This document shows, piece by piece, positions 52,056-61,610 of a stretch of DNA of 64,000 nucleotides. Every line of letters starts with the position of its first letter. Positions within the stretch are counted from its first letter, which is position 1. The notes beneath the pieces were generated by a model. That model ran no database searches. It was given only the letters and a program-made list of their open reading frames with translations, and was not told where the DNA came from. Source of the stretch: Virgibacillus sp. MSJ-26 (GTDB lineage: Bacteria; Bacillota; Bacilli; Bacillales; Amphibacillaceae); assembly GCF_018918075.1 (NCBI RefSeq), contig NZ_JAHLPW010000005.1:186001-250000 (forward strand), read 5' to 3'. A program made the translations under genes and the position numbers.

Positions 52056-52853
52056 TTATGATCGCATACCTAGGAATTGTTTTATCTTCTTAAAGACACC
52101 TGTGTCATCTTCAAGAGATTGTAAAGGTACAGTTTCACCTAATATACGTCTGGCAATGTTTCGATAAGCAATTGACGCTTTAGATTTAGGTTGAAATGCA
52201 ATCGGTTCACCTTCATTTGAAGCTTTAATTACTTCGTCGTCATCTAAAACAATGCCAATTAAATCAATAGATAAAACTTGAACTATATCATCGATACTCA
52301 TCATATCCCCATTTTTCATCATGTGATTACGAATGCGATTTATAACAAGGACTGGCGGATCGATTTCTTCTTGTTCTAGTAGTCCAATAATACGGTCTCC
52401 ATCACGAACACTTGATTTTTCAGGTGTCGTGACAACAATGGCTTTATCTGCGCCGGCAATCGCATTTTGAAATCCTTGTTCAATACCAGCCGGACAATCA
52501 ATAATAATATAATCATATTCCTCTTTTAACTCTTTAATAATATCTACCATACCTTCTTTGGTAATAGCAGATTTATCACTTGTTTGTGCTGCTGGTAGTA
52601 AAGAAAGAAATTCAAATCGTTTATCTTTAATCAACGCCTGATTCGTTTTACATCTTCCTTGAATAACGTCAACAATATCATAAATAATTCTATTCTCAAG
52701 CCCCATTATCACGTCCAAATTACGTAGACCGATATCCGTATCTATTAAACATACTTTCTTTCCCATTAATGCCAAAGCGGTTCCAATATTTGCCGTAGTT
52801 GTTGTTTTACCAACACCGCCTTTACCCGATGTAATGACTATGGCTTCACCCAT
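52056..52853 (-). CDS. minD: Septum site-determining ATPase MinD
   Basis: 265 residues. Deviant Walker A GKGGVGKTTT at 10-19, LIDTDIGLRNLDVIMGLENRI, IIDCPAGIEQGF and a C-terminal amphipathic helix (DTGVFKKIKQFLGM) for membrane binding. Recruits MinC to poles to block misplaced division; Bacillus uses DivIVA/MinJ rather than MinE. Overlaps minC by 8 bp. Confidence 0.97.
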   Translation of the reverse strand: MGEAIVITSGKGGVGKTTTTANIGTALALMGKKVCLIDTDIGLRNLDVIMGLENRIIYDIVDVIQGRCKTNQALIKDKRFEFLSLLPAAQTSDKSAITKEGMVDIIKELKEEYDYIIIDCPAGIEQGFQNAIAGADKAIVVTTPEKSSVRDGDRIIGLLEQEEIDPPVLVINRIRNHMMKNGDMMSIDDIVQVLSIDLIGIVLDDDEVIKASNEGEPIAFQPKSKASIAYRNIARRILGETVPLQSLEDDTGVFKKIKQFLGMRS

Positions 52854-53532
52854 TCAGCATTCTCCTTTCGAATCCACTTAAACTCTTTCGTTTCTGAGTT
52901 AGCACTTGTAATCTATCAATCATAATCTTATCCTGTTTTTCATCGATATATCCACATTCCATATAAATTCCTTGTGGCTCATAATCAGGGGCACGACTGA
53001 TATAATCAGCTATTCTTAGTTGACTTGGTTTCATATATGAAGCAACAATTATTGCTTGATAATCTCCGTCACTGCCTGCATGAGCAATGCCATTTAGTTT
53101 CCCCATAATATAAACGTTACCAGTTGATATGACCTTACCACCTGGATTAACATCCCCAATCAGCAATAAATCACCTGTGACTTCAAGGACTTGACCAGAA
53201 CGGACAATACGATTAATGGATTTAATTTCATCGTTTGCCAACCATGTCAGTGCTTCTTCTCGAGTTATCAAATTGGAGTCGCAAGATTGGAGAGTAAAAT
53301 TATTTCCTTCTTCAATTATATTTTCAAGTTTGTTTAATTGTTCTTTATGTAAGTAACGATTACCTAATTTAACCGTTACCGGAACATTGGGCTCGTCTTT
53401 TTGTCTTTGGCTGGAAGTGAGTGTTTCACGTAGCTCAGCTAATGCCTCTTCAAATGAGCACGTATCATCTATAAATAATGTGAGCCCTTCCCTAGTACCT
53501 TTAATTAATATTAGTTGTTGTTTTTTCACCAT
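52846..53532 (-). CDS. minC: Septum formation inhibitor MinC
   Basis: 228 residues. N-terminal FtsZ-inhibiting domain and C-terminal right-handed beta-helix with RSGQVLEVTGDLLLIGDVNPGGKVISTGNVYIMGKLNGIAHAG, which dimerises and binds MinD. Normal length. Located between mreD and minD, as in B. subtilis mreBCD-minCD. Confidence 0.96.
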   Translation of the reverse strand: MVKKQQLILIKGTREGLTLFIDDTCSFEEALAELRETLTSSQRQKDEPNVPVTVKLGNRYLHKEQLNKLENIIEEGNNFTLQSCDSNLITREEALTWLANDEIKSINRIVRSGQVLEVTGDLLLIGDVNPGGKVISTGNVYIMGKLNGIAHAGSDGDYQAIIVASYMKPSQLRIADYISRAPDYEPQGIYMECGYIDEKQDKIMIDRLQVLTQKRKSLSGFERRMLNG

Positions 53533-53592
53533 GCACTATTCACCTCACTTACACCCACAGTCATTCGTTTAAAGAGTTGCTAAGACTTCGGT

Positions 53593-54117
53593 CTACGAGC
53601 TATATCCAACTTGCCATTGAGAAAACTTCTTAGAAAGAATTGGATAAATTAAAATTAAAAAGATAATATTCGCTAACATAGTTGGCAACAAACGATATAT
53701 TAAATAATCGCCCAATGATAAGTCTGTATATCCAATCATTGTAAAAATTAAATAAATAAGCCAATCAGCCAAAATAATTCCCAATATACCAAACAATAAA
53801 GTTGAAGCTAGGTTACTATGTAGCAACCTCGTTAGTTTCTTTATTATATAGATTGTGATTGCGTACGTAAACATATAAACACCTAAAACATGAATGTACA
53901 CCACATCAATTAATAAACCAAAAATGATTGCATAAATCAAAGAGTAGTTTGATTCTTCATCATCATAAAATATCGCGGAGAAGACTAGGCAAATTAAAAC
54001 CCAATGAGAGATGATCAATGATTTACCACTTGTAATATTTACAGGCAATAACTCTAAGGCCACTCCTTCTAACACCATAACTAGGAATAGTACGAGAGGT
54101 AAGTAAAATCTGTTCAT
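53593..54117 (-). CDS. mreD: Rod shape-determining protein MreD
   Basis: 174 residues with about five or six membrane segments, including GLLIDVVYIHVLGVYMFTYAITIYIIKKL, the conserved core of MreD. Membrane partner of MreC in the elongasome. Its ATG shares a base with the mreC stop (TAATG), indicating coupled translation. Confidence 0.93.
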   Translation of the reverse strand: MNRFYLPLVLFLVMVLEGVALELLPVNITSGKSLIISHWVLICLVFSAIFYDDEESNYSLIYAIIFGLLIDVVYIHVLGVYMFTYAITIYIIKKLTRLLHSNLASTLLFGILGIILADWLIYLIFTMIGYTDLSLGDYLIYRLLPTMLANIIFLILIYPILSKKFSQWQVGYSS

Positions 54118-54998
54118 TACTCACCCTCCTCCTCATCATCCATCATATCATCTGTTCCCTCTAAAGTACGATCAACTACAATCACATGGTCGATATCATA
54201 CATATCAGCAGAAGGTTCAATTAACGCCGTTTGTGTTAAGCCGTATTGATCGGGTATAACTTCTTTTACTTTTCCAATTGGCAGACCTGCTGGGAAAACA
54301 CCACCTAGTCCTGAGGAAACTACCAACTCATCCTCTTTTAGGTCTTTATCGGATTCATCAATTATTTTAAACATTAAAGAATGATTTTCTTCATCATATT
54401 CTTCAGTTAAACCAACAATATCTTCACCTTTTTTTCGGGAAATAGAAGCCGATATTCGGCTATTTTGATCAAATCCTGTTAATAATTGAACTGTTGAGGT
54501 GAATTTTGATGTTGATTGAATCTTTCCAACCATTCCTTCAGCAGTAATGACGGCCATGTTTTTCTTCACACCTGCTTGCTCACCCTTATTAATTGTCACC
54601 TGATCAATCCATCTTTCCGGTGATCGAGAAATGACTGTTGCTTGGATGGAATTATAGTCTCTGATGGAATCAGTAACCTCGAGCGACTCTCTTAGTTCTT
54701 CATTTTCTTCTTTCAATTCTTGCACTTCATAAATCAATGTTTTATATTCTGATACTTTTTCCTTTAAAAGTTGATTTTCTTGATAGGTCTTCTTAATATC
54801 CCCTATATTTGTAAACATGTCAGTAAAGAAGTTTACAGGTGTATAGATAACGCTTTGAGCCCAACCCACTGTATCACTAACAAATTGTTCTGCAGTTGTT
54901 AGTCGGTCTCTATCTCTTAACGAATAACCAATCAAAACAACAAGAATAATAATCCCTATTAATAGGATAAATAACCGTTTTTTTCGAAATAATGACAT
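54117..54998 (-). CDS. mreC: Rod shape-determining protein MreC
   Basis: About 293 residues: one N-terminal membrane segment (about 9-27), a coiled coil (about 60-110, KVSEYKTLIYEVQELKEENEELRESL) and a beta-barrel periplasmic-side domain (VINKGEQAGVKKNMAVITAEGMVGKI-like, VSSGLGGVFPAGLPIGKV). Dimeric elongasome scaffold. An acidic tail (DDMMDDEEEGE) ends the protein. ATG at 54998 follows AGGTG. Confidence 0.95.
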   Translation of the reverse strand: MSLFRKKRLFILLIGIIILVVLIGYSLRDRDRLTTAEQFVSDTVGWAQSVIYTPVNFFTDMFTNIGDIKKTYQENQLLKEKVSEYKTLIYEVQELKEENEELRESLEVTDSIRDYNSIQATVISRSPERWIDQVTINKGEQAGVKKNMAVITAEGMVGKIQSTSKFTSTVQLLTGFDQNSRISASISRKKGEDIVGLTEEYDEENHSLMFKIIDESDKDLKEDELVVSSGLGGVFPAGLPIGKVKEVIPDQYGLTQTALIEPSADMYDIDHVIVVDRTLEGTDDMMDDEEEGE

Positions 54999-55013
54999 CA
55001 AAACAACACCTAC

Positions 55014-56054
55014 TTAATCAATGGTGGGACGTGTGGATACATTTGGATGTGTTCTAAAATGCTGAATGTATTCCAATGATTTACCTGTACCAATTGCTAC
55101 ACTATCTAAAGGATCTTCCGTAACAAAGACAGGCATCTTCGTCTCATCACTTATTACTTTATCAATATTATTTAAAAGAGCTCCCCCACCAGATAATACA
55201 ATACCCCTGTCCATAATATCAGCTGCTAGTTCTGGTGGAGTTTTTTCTAATGTAGACTTAACTGCTTCAACAATCGAATTTACAGCTTCGTGTATGGACT
55301 CTGAAATTTCCTTCGCTGTAATCGTGATTGTTTTAGGTAAACCGGATAATAAATCCCGACCGCGAATGTCCATTTCCCTATCTTCTAAGATCTCACCAGC
55401 AGACCCAATATCCATCTTAACAGATTCTGCAGATCGTTCACCGATCAATAAATTATAATTTTTACGAATATGATTAATTATCGATTCATCTATATTATCA
55501 CCCGCGGTACGAATCGAACGACTTGTTACAATACCACCTAAAGATATAACAGCTACTTCTGTCGTTCCTCCACCAATATCAACAATCATACTTCCTGTTG
55601 GTTCCCAGACAGGTAACCCCGCGCCAATAGCAGCTGCGAAAGGCTCAGCGATTGGAAAAGCATCTTTAGCCCCAGCTTGCTTCGTTGCATCAATAACTGC
55701 ACGTTCTTCAACCATAGTAATTCCAGATGGAACACAAACCATGACACTTGGCTTTTTGGCAAACAATGAACGATTTTTCATCGCTTTTTTTATATAATAT
55801 TTCATCATTGTAGCGGTTGTATCATACTCAGCAATCACACCATCTTTCATCGGTCTAATAACAGATATATTTCCTGGTGTTCGTCCAATCATATTTCTAG
55901 CATAACTACCAACGGCTTCAACTTCGCCACTTTCAATATTTTTTGCGACCACTGTTGGTTCTCGAACAACGACTCCTTTACCTTTTACGAAAACAAGTGT
56001 ATTAGCAGTTCCTAAATCTATCCCTAAATCCTGTGTAAAGTTGAATAAACCCAA
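55014..56054 (-). CDS. mreB: Rod shape-determining protein MreB
   Basis: About 346 residues. Bacterial actin: phosphate 1 [13 protein letters not shown] near 7-19, phosphate 2 [19 protein letters not shown], adenosine motif [15 protein letters not shown]. Guides lateral peptidoglycan synthesis. TTG at 56054 has AGGGAG 6 nt upstream and gives the N-terminus [11 protein letters not shown], like other MreB. First gene of mreBCD-minCD. Confidence 0.97.
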   Translation of the reverse strand: MGLFNFTQDLGIDLGTANTLVFVKGKGVVVREPTVVAKNIESGEVEAVGSYARNMIGRTPGNISVIRPMKDGVIAEYDTTATMMKYYIKKAMKNRSLFAKKPSVMVCVPSGITMVEERAVIDATKQAGAKDAFPIAEPFAAAIGAGLPVWEPTGSMIVDIGGGTTEVAVISLGGIVTSRSIRTAGDNIDESIINHIRKNYNLLIGERSAESVKMDIGSAGEILEDREMDIRGRDLLSGLPKTITITAKEISESIHEAVNSIVEAVKSTLEKTPPELAADIMDRGIVLSGGGALLNNIDKVISDETKMPVFVTEDPLDSVAIGTGKSLEYIQHFRTHPNVSTRPTID

Positions 56055-56268
56055 AAAAATCTCCCTCTTTCTAAGCTGCAGTTGCTCACAATACAAGCTA
56101 AAACGATAGTACTTATATTATGTGAATTACTAATTATACATTCATTTTAACTTCAAATAAAACCAAATTATCAATTTTAATAAGCGTCACTCTCAATAAA
56201 TAATGAAAATGACGCTATTTTTACAATCTCTATATAATTATACGAAATAATGATTAAAATTGATAGTA

Positions 56269-56952
56269 CTATAAATACCCTTTTTCTTTTAATGAGACAA
56301 ATTTTCGATTACCAATAATTAAATGGTCCAAAAGTTCGATACCAATCATCTTTCCAGACTCAACCAACCGCCTTGTTACGTGGATGTCTTCTTGAGAAGG
56401 AGTCGGGTCACCAGAAGGATGGTTATGTGCGACAATGATTGAGGCCGCAGAACGCTTAACAGCCTCTCGGAACACTTCACGAGGGTGCACGATAGAAGCA
56501 TTTAAACTTCCAATAAAAATAGTTTGTCTATGAATGATTTGATTTTTAGTATTTAAGAAGAGCGTTACGAAATGTTCTTGATTAAGACTTCGCATTTCTT
56601 CCATCACATAGTCTGCACCGTCTTCGGGCGAGCGAATAACATATCGCTCTTCTGGTTTATACTCATTCATTCGTTTTCCAAGTTCGATTGCAGATAAAAC
56701 CAAGACACCTTTGGCATTTCCAATCCCTTTTATAGCTGTTAATTCCTCTATTGTTGCGTCCCTTAATAAATTCAATCCTTCAAAATGCATGAGTACTCGA
56801 TTTGATAAGGCCATCACTGATTCTTGTTTTGTTCCCGTACCAAGTAATATTGCAAGCAATTCTTGATTCGAAAGATGGTTTGATCCAAATTTTAACATAC
56901 GTTCTCTCGGTCTGTCTTCTTTTGGCACATCTTTAATCATAATAGGTTGCAC
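56269..56952 (-). CDS. radC: RadC/YsxA family JAB-domain protein
   Basis: About 227 residues. N-terminal helix-hairpin-helix region (LSNQELLAILLGTG, ELTAIKGIGNAKGVLVLSAIELG) and C-terminal JAB/MPN domain with the zinc-ligand motif HNHPSGDPTPSQED. Despite the name, a DNA-repair function is not proven for this family. GTG at 56952 is 9 nt after GGGG. B. subtilis has maf upstream of radC; here spoIIB is directly upstream. Confidence 0.93.
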   Translation of the reverse strand: MQPIMIKDVPKEDRPRERMLKFGSNHLSNQELLAILLGTGTKQESVMALSNRVLMHFEGLNLLRDATIEELTAIKGIGNAKGVLVLSAIELGKRMNEYKPEERYVIRSPEDGADYVMEEMRSLNQEHFVTLFLNTKNQIIHRQTIFIGSLNASIVHPREVFREAVKRSAASIIVAHNHPSGDPTPSQEDIHVTRRLVESGKMIGIELLDHLIIGNRKFVSLKEKGYL

Positions 56953-57164
56953 ACTTATCATTTCCCCTTTATATAGTATGATGGCTTGATCATAGCGAAA
57001 GGAAAGCTTTCAGACAACCTGATAAGTATGTAATTTAGTAGACAAAATTATCTTAATTTGCATATTTCCAATCATATAAATAGCTTTTTGGTAAAATTAA
57101 CACACTAAAAAACATATTACTATGATAAATCCCTTAAATTGACTAACAAAGTGTAATCCGTTTT

Positions 57165-58052
57165 TCACTTCTCTATAAAAAGCTCATATTGAAGCCACAT
57201 GTTTAATAAATCTTCTTGTGTAGGTGAACGGCCATCTTCTTTAATTTCTTTAACAATCGCTTGAATAGATTCCTTAAAACTTTCTAGTGAACCAGAATCG
57301 TCTGGTAAATCTGAAAGCAACTTTTCCAAGCTGCTTATGGAGCTATTTTCCTGTTCATCTAATTCTTCTATAGAAGATGTTAGCCATTTTTGAAATGAAT
57401 TTATCCACTCTTCTTCATTACTAGTCAGACTTATCTCTGAGGCTTGTGTTGCCCACTCTTTAACAAATACCTCCAATTCTTCTTCTTCGATTCTACTTGC
57501 TAATTTTTCCCCTTTTTCTAATGTATGAGCTACTCCTAATAATAAAAAATATTCGTTCTCACGTGGCCAAATTATCGTAGGAATCTCATTCTCTTGATAT
57601 TTTCGAGCGAATTCTTCGGCATTTTCTTCACTTGAAAAAACGCCACCTTGCAAGATATATGCTTGTATAGTCGGTAATTCAATATTATCTTCACCTTCAA
57701 TTTCATCATCTTTTTCAGTCGCTTTATCTAAATTTACTACAGGGTTATTACCCGGGGTCGCCATGCCATTATCAATGGTTCCAAAGATTTTCAACATAAC
57801 AAATCCAAATATAGATCCAATTATCAACGCTAGAAAAATTGTGGTTATCAATGGCTTGAATTTTAAAATCAATTGCTTCCCTCTATTTGAACCAACACTT
57901 TTCTTTTTTGCGCGTTCATTAGTAAAATGATTTGTTTTTTCCACAGTCGCAGCTACCTCATCTTTGATCGATCGATTCCATGTAGCTTTATTTACCTCTT
58001 TGTCTATTTTCTTACCATTCATCTTTACAATTGGTTTTCGTCTATGTGTCAC
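57165..58052 (-). CDS. spoIIB: SPOR-domain sporulation protein, SpoIIB-like
   Basis: About 295 residues. A long basic N-terminal cytoplasmic part (about 1-65), one membrane segment (about 71-92, LITTIFLALIIGSIFGFVML) and an extracellular SPOR domain (about 130-200, QAYILQGGVFSSEENAEEFARKYQENEIPTIIWPRENEYFLLLG). SPOR domains bind denuded glycan strands at septa; SpoIIB helps septal peptidoglycan thinning and engulfment. The position upstream of radC-mreB matches spoIIB of B. subtilis, with maf missing. Start GTG at 58052 is preferred; a GTG at 58061 lacks spacing. Confidence 0.85.
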   Translation of the reverse strand: MTHRRKPIVKMNGKKIDKEVNKATWNRSIKDEVAATVEKTNHFTNERAKKKSVGSNRGKQLILKFKPLITTIFLALIIGSIFGFVMLKIFGTIDNGMATPGNNPVVNLDKATEKDDEIEGEDNIELPTIQAYILQGGVFSSEENAEEFARKYQENEIPTIIWPRENEYFLLLGVAHTLEKGEKLASRIEEEELEVFVKEWATQASEISLTSNEEEWINSFQKWLTSSIEELDEQENSSISSLEKLLSDLPDDSGSLESFKESIQAIVKEIKEDGRSPTQEDLLNMWLQYELFIEK

Positions 58053-58173
58053 GCTTCCCACTCACTTTACTAGTTTAGTTTGTCAATAAGTCTAGCATAA
58101 GTGGTATAAAAAAGAAGGCGAAAATTGTCAGTGAAATCTATATTTATTTCTACAAAAAATGCAGTTCATATAA

Positions 58174-59472
58174 TTATCGTAAATAATCATCTCTCCGCAT
58201 CTTTTCTCTAACTTGAGAGATAAAATTTAATGATCCCGTTATAAAATACACGCTATTAGGATCAGTTGAATGGTTAAGAATATTTGAAAGTTGTTCTTCC
58301 CAGTCATTCACTACTTGGATGTTCTCCCTTGTGCTATATTTACTTAACTCGTCCATACCTGCTGATCGCTCGTGTTCAAATGACGTTAAAGTGATGGACT
58401 TAAAATGTGGGATACATTGCCCAATCATTTGATCAAGATCTTTATCTTTAAAAACCCCAAAAAGAAGATGTTTTTCAGCATACTGATAATGACTTGAAAT
58501 TGTATTTAAAAATGTTTCAATACCAGCTGGATTATGAGCACCATCTAAGATAATCGTCGGATCATTGTATATTGGCTCAAATCTACCTGGAATGGATGCG
58601 AGTCGTAATGCTGTCTGTACAGCATCCCATTTAATGGAATAACCCTGTTCTCGAAGCATATTCACAGCCTTAAGAGCAACGGAACAATTCTCCACTTGAT
58701 GTCTCCCACTCATTTTTAATATAACAGGAAGATTAGTTTCCTCATCATGCCAGATAAAGTTTTCTCCTTCTTGCTTCACCTCTATATTGGAATATGTAAA
58801 TTCATCACCCAATTTAAATAATGGTGCATTCTTTGATCTAGTCTCTTGTAAAATGATTGTTTCTACACTTGATTGCATTTTACCAATAACTACTGGTATA
58901 TTACTTTTAATAATACCAGCTTTATGTGTCGCTATTTGTTCTATTTTATTACCCAAATATGTCGTATGATCTAAACTTACACTCGTAATAATAGAAATCA
59001 TCGGATTTACACAGTTGGTTGCATCTTCTAATCCACCCATGCCAGTTTCAATTAATGAAATATCAGCGATTTTGGAGAAATAAATAAAAGCTACCACCGT
59101 TATAATTTCAAACTCAGTTACATGGAACCCTTGTTCATCCATTTGTTGTATACTGGGAAGTATCGTATTCATTATATTTATAAAGAAGTCTTCTTCAATC
59201 ATTTGATCGTTTACAAACAAATGGCCGGTAAGACCAGTCATGCTTGGTGAAGTAAAAACACCAACCTTATACTGATTAGCAATAAGTGCGCTTTTTATAT
59301 AATTTAACGTGGATCCTTTACCATTGGTACCGGCTATGTGGATGGCCTTTATTTTGTTTTGTGGATTATCAAGCTTATTTAACAATTTTTTTATTCTGTC
59401 AAGCCCAGGCTTAATCCCGTATTTTTTTCGGTTATAAAAAAAAGCTTCAACTTGATCCATATTTTCGAGCAT
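58174..59472 (-). CDS. folC: Folylpolyglutamate synthase / dihydrofolate synthase
   Basis: About 432 residues. Mur-ligase fold: P-loop HIAGTNGKGSTLNYI near 43-57, FTSPSM, ETGMGGLEDATN, SLDHTTYLGN and, in the C-terminal domain, ILDGAHNPAGIE. Adds glutamates to folates. In B. subtilis folC follows valS directly; here two ATP-grasp genes on the other strand separate them. ATG at 59472 follows AGTGG. Confidence 0.93.
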   Translation of the reverse strand: MLENMDQVEAFFYNRKKYGIKPGLDRIKKLLNKLDNPQNKIKAIHIAGTNGKGSTLNYIKSALIANQYKVGVFTSPSMTGLTGHLFVNDQMIEEDFFINIMNTILPSIQQMDEQGFHVTEFEIITVVAFIYFSKIADISLIETGMGGLEDATNCVNPMISIITSVSLDHTTYLGNKIEQIATHKAGIIKSNIPVVIGKMQSSVETIILQETRSKNAPLFKLGDEFTYSNIEVKQEGENFIWHDEETNLPVILKMSGRHQVENCSVALKAVNMLREQGYSIKWDAVQTALRLASIPGRFEPIYNDPTIILDGAHNPAGIETFLNTISSHYQYAEKHLLFGVFKDKDLDQMIGQCIPHFKSITLTSFEHERSAGMDELSKYSTRENIQVVNDWEEQLSNILNHSTDPNSVYFITGSLNFISQVREKMRRDDYLR

Positions 59473-59562
59473 AGTTACACCACTTTTCACTTTTTAAACT
59501 AAACTGAGTATAGCAATAGATTGAGGACTCTATCAAATTTACATGAAGGAGATAAGGTAATA

Positions 59563-60441
59563 ATGCACGGATGGATTATTTATAATGGCAATTTACCAGG
59601 TAATAAATTTTTAGATTTTGCAGAAATGCTACAAGCAGCTGCAATTCGAAATAAACATGAGGTTAATATTTATAAGAACAACGATTTATTAAGTGTTTTG
59701 GATCAGTCTCACTTAACCCTACTTTATAATAATAACTTAGCATTACCTGATTATATCATTTTTACAGATAAAGATATTTATTTAGCAAGACAACTAGAAT
59801 TATTAGGTATTCCTGTTTTTAACTCAGCAGAATCCATAGCTATTAGTGATGATAAAATTTCAACATATCAGCAACTCGCCGCGAATCATCTACCCATACC
59901 AAGAACAATTATAGCTCCAAAGGTTTTTACTAGTCACAGAGAAAGCTCATTGAATGTTGATGCTGTTGTTGAGGAATTAAAATTACCATTAATTGTAAAG
60001 GAGTCATTTGGATCTTTTGGTGAACAAGTCTATTTAATTCATACAAAAGAAGAACTTGTTAAAAAGATGGACACCTTACACGGTAAAGCATACATTTTCC
60101 AGGAATTTATCCATACAAGTTACGGAAAAGATTTAAGACTTCAAGTTGTTGGCGATAGGGTCGTTGCAGCTATGATGCGTACTTCTAGAGATGATTTTCG
60201 TGCCAATATTACGAGCGGTGGAAAAATGAAACTATATCAACCAACTAAAGCAGAAGAGGAGCTTGCTATTGCAGGCACCAAGGCAATTGGTGCAGACTTT
60301 GCCGGTGTCGATCTTTTATTTGGTGAGGATGGTCCACTTATTTGTGAAATTAATTCAAATGCTCATATCCGCAATATATATGACTGTACAAATATAAATG
60401 TGGCTGACTTTATTATTGATTATATCGAAAGAACAATATAG
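59563..60441 (+). CDS. RimK-like ATP-grasp ligase, paralogue 1
   Basis: 292 residues. An N-terminal pre-grasp domain (about 1-95) leads into an ATP-grasp domain with candidate ATP-contacting Lys136 (LPLIVKESFGSFGEQVYLI), GKDLRLQVVGDRVVAAMMR, DFRANITSGG, GADFAGVDLLF and the Mg-binding EINSN at 252-256. These are the RimK family motifs. RimK enzymes join amino acids by an amide bond to a carboxylate of a protein or small molecule; the substrate is not indicated. Start ATG at 59563 is 11 nt after AAGGAG. The gene is divergent from folC and 19 bp upstream of a second paralogue. Confidence 0.82.
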   Translation: MHGWIIYNGNLPGNKFLDFAEMLQAAAIRNKHEVNIYKNNDLLSVLDQSHLTLLYNNNLALPDYIIFTDKDIYLARQLELLGIPVFNSAESIAISDDKISTYQQLAANHLPIPRTIIAPKVFTSHRESSLNVDAVVEELKLPLIVKESFGSFGEQVYLIHTKEELVKKMDTLHGKAYIFQEFIHTSYGKDLRLQVVGDRVVAAMMRTSRDDFRANITSGGKMKLYQPTKAEEELAIAGTKAIGADFAGVDLLFGEDGPLICEINSNAHIRNIYDCTNINVADFIIDYIERTI

Positions 60442-60460
60442 AAAAGTGAGATGAGTTGTT

Positions 60461-61315
60461 ATGCAAACAGGATGGTTAATCTATTCAAAATCAGACGCAA
60501 AAGAAAATAAATCATTTATTAACTGGTGCACGGCGGAAGCCTCTCTACAAGATATCAATTTAAAGTTAGTATTACATGAAAATATTGAAATAGGTGTCGT
60601 ATCAAATCAATTATCTTGCCAAATTAATGGTCAATCAACTGATTTACCCGAGCTTGCCATTGTAAGAACAATTGACTTTTTGCTAAGTCTGCAACTTGAG
60701 GCGATGGGTGTTAATATCTTTAACCCTTCAGAAGTTTCAATGGTGTGTAACAATAAGGCGTTGACTCATTTTATGATTCGAAAACTCAATGTTCCCATGC
60801 TTGATACTTTATTTATTAAAGCAGAGAACTTAACTAATCAGCCACCAATGAGTTACCCTTTTGTTGTTAAAGATGCTGAAAGTCATGGGGGTAAAGACGT
60901 TTATTTAATCAAAAATCAAGTAGAGTGGACGAAGCATTTGACTCTACTTTCATCCAAAAAATTAATTGTTCAGTCGTGTGATGTCCAACTAGGAAAAGAT
61001 TTACGCGTATTCGTTGTAGGCAAAAAAATCATCGGTAGTGTGTTACGTAAAAGTAAAACAGATTTTAGAGCTAACTTTAAATTAGGAGGTTCAGCTGTTT
61101 GGTATGATTTAAGCTCACATGAAGAACTGATGATCAATAAAATTATTAGTCATTTTGACTTTGGAATGGTGGGTATTGACTTTTTAATCGATCATAATGG
61201 TAACTTGCTCTTCAACGAAATAGAAGACGTTGTCGGTTCAAGAATTCTTAGTGAAGTCTCTAATAAAAATATTGTCCGAGAATATATGACCTATATTAAA
61301 AATAGACTATACTAG
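60461..61315 (+). CDS. RimK-like ATP-grasp protein, paralogue 2 (variant metal site)
   Basis: 284 residues, homologous to the preceding gene over its full length: Lys137 (PFVVKDAESHGGKDVYLI), GKDLRVFVVGKKIIGSVLR, DFRANFKLGG, GMVGIDFLI. The last motif differs: NEIED at 252-256 replaces EINSN, so the usual Mg-binding Asn is a Glu. It may be a second ligase of altered specificity or a partner subunit of the first. The 19-bp gap and lack of a terminator imply one operon. The terminator at 61559-61610 ends it. Confidence 0.78.
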   Translation: MQTGWLIYSKSDAKENKSFINWCTAEASLQDINLKLVLHENIEIGVVSNQLSCQINGQSTDLPELAIVRTIDFLLSLQLEAMGVNIFNPSEVSMVCNNKALTHFMIRKLNVPMLDTLFIKAENLTNQPPMSYPFVVKDAESHGGKDVYLIKNQVEWTKHLTLLSSKKLIVQSCDVQLGKDLRVFVVGKKIIGSVLRKSKTDFRANFKLGGSAVWYDLSSHEELMINKIISHFDFGMVGIDFLIDHNGNLLFNEIEDVVGSRILSEVSNKNIVREYMTYIKNRLY

Positions 61316-61438
61316 ACATTAAAATCTCTTGCATAGTTGATATATTATGGGCAGAAAATCTTTCTAAGACTAATCACAAATTTGTGGAGCTTAGAAAGGT
61401 GTTAGGTTGTTACATTAATCAAAGAGAAATTATAATTG

Positions 61439-61521
61439 TAGCGAAGCGTATTTCCGTAGCGACGGTTTACCTCATTCTTTTAGTGAAAAGTGTTAAATTA
61501 CTGCACATCATATGAATTATA
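61439..61521 (+). repeat. Solo outer end of the inverted-pair repeat family
   Basis: GTAGCGAAGCGTATTTCCGT, then GTTTACCTCATTCTTTTAGT and GTGTTAAATTACTGC align with the right end of copy 4 (48717-48785), continuing to a CATCATATG end like that of copy 2. The rest of the unit is absent. It lies between the second ATP-grasp gene and the shared terminator; the surrounding 0.29 kb holds nothing else. Confidence 0.8.
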
Positions 61522-61558
61522 TGATTTTGTTTAAATTCATATTAGAAGTTTTTGGGTA

Positions 61559-61610
61559 TAAAAAAGCAACAACGAGAGTCAGGAAGTGATCTTCGTTGTT
61601 GCTTTTTTTA
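61559..61610. terminator. Bidirectional terminator between valS and the ATP-grasp operon
   Basis: AAAAAGCAACAACGA (61561-61575) pairs with TCGTTGTTGCTTTTT (61593-61607), perfect over 15 bp with A and T tracts at the base. It serves the converging transcripts. Confidence 0.92.

Noticed and set aside
56183-56216. Hairpin AGCGTCA/TGACGCT after radC
   Set aside because: Seven-base arms, 20-nt loop and no T run on the minus strand; too weak to call a terminator.
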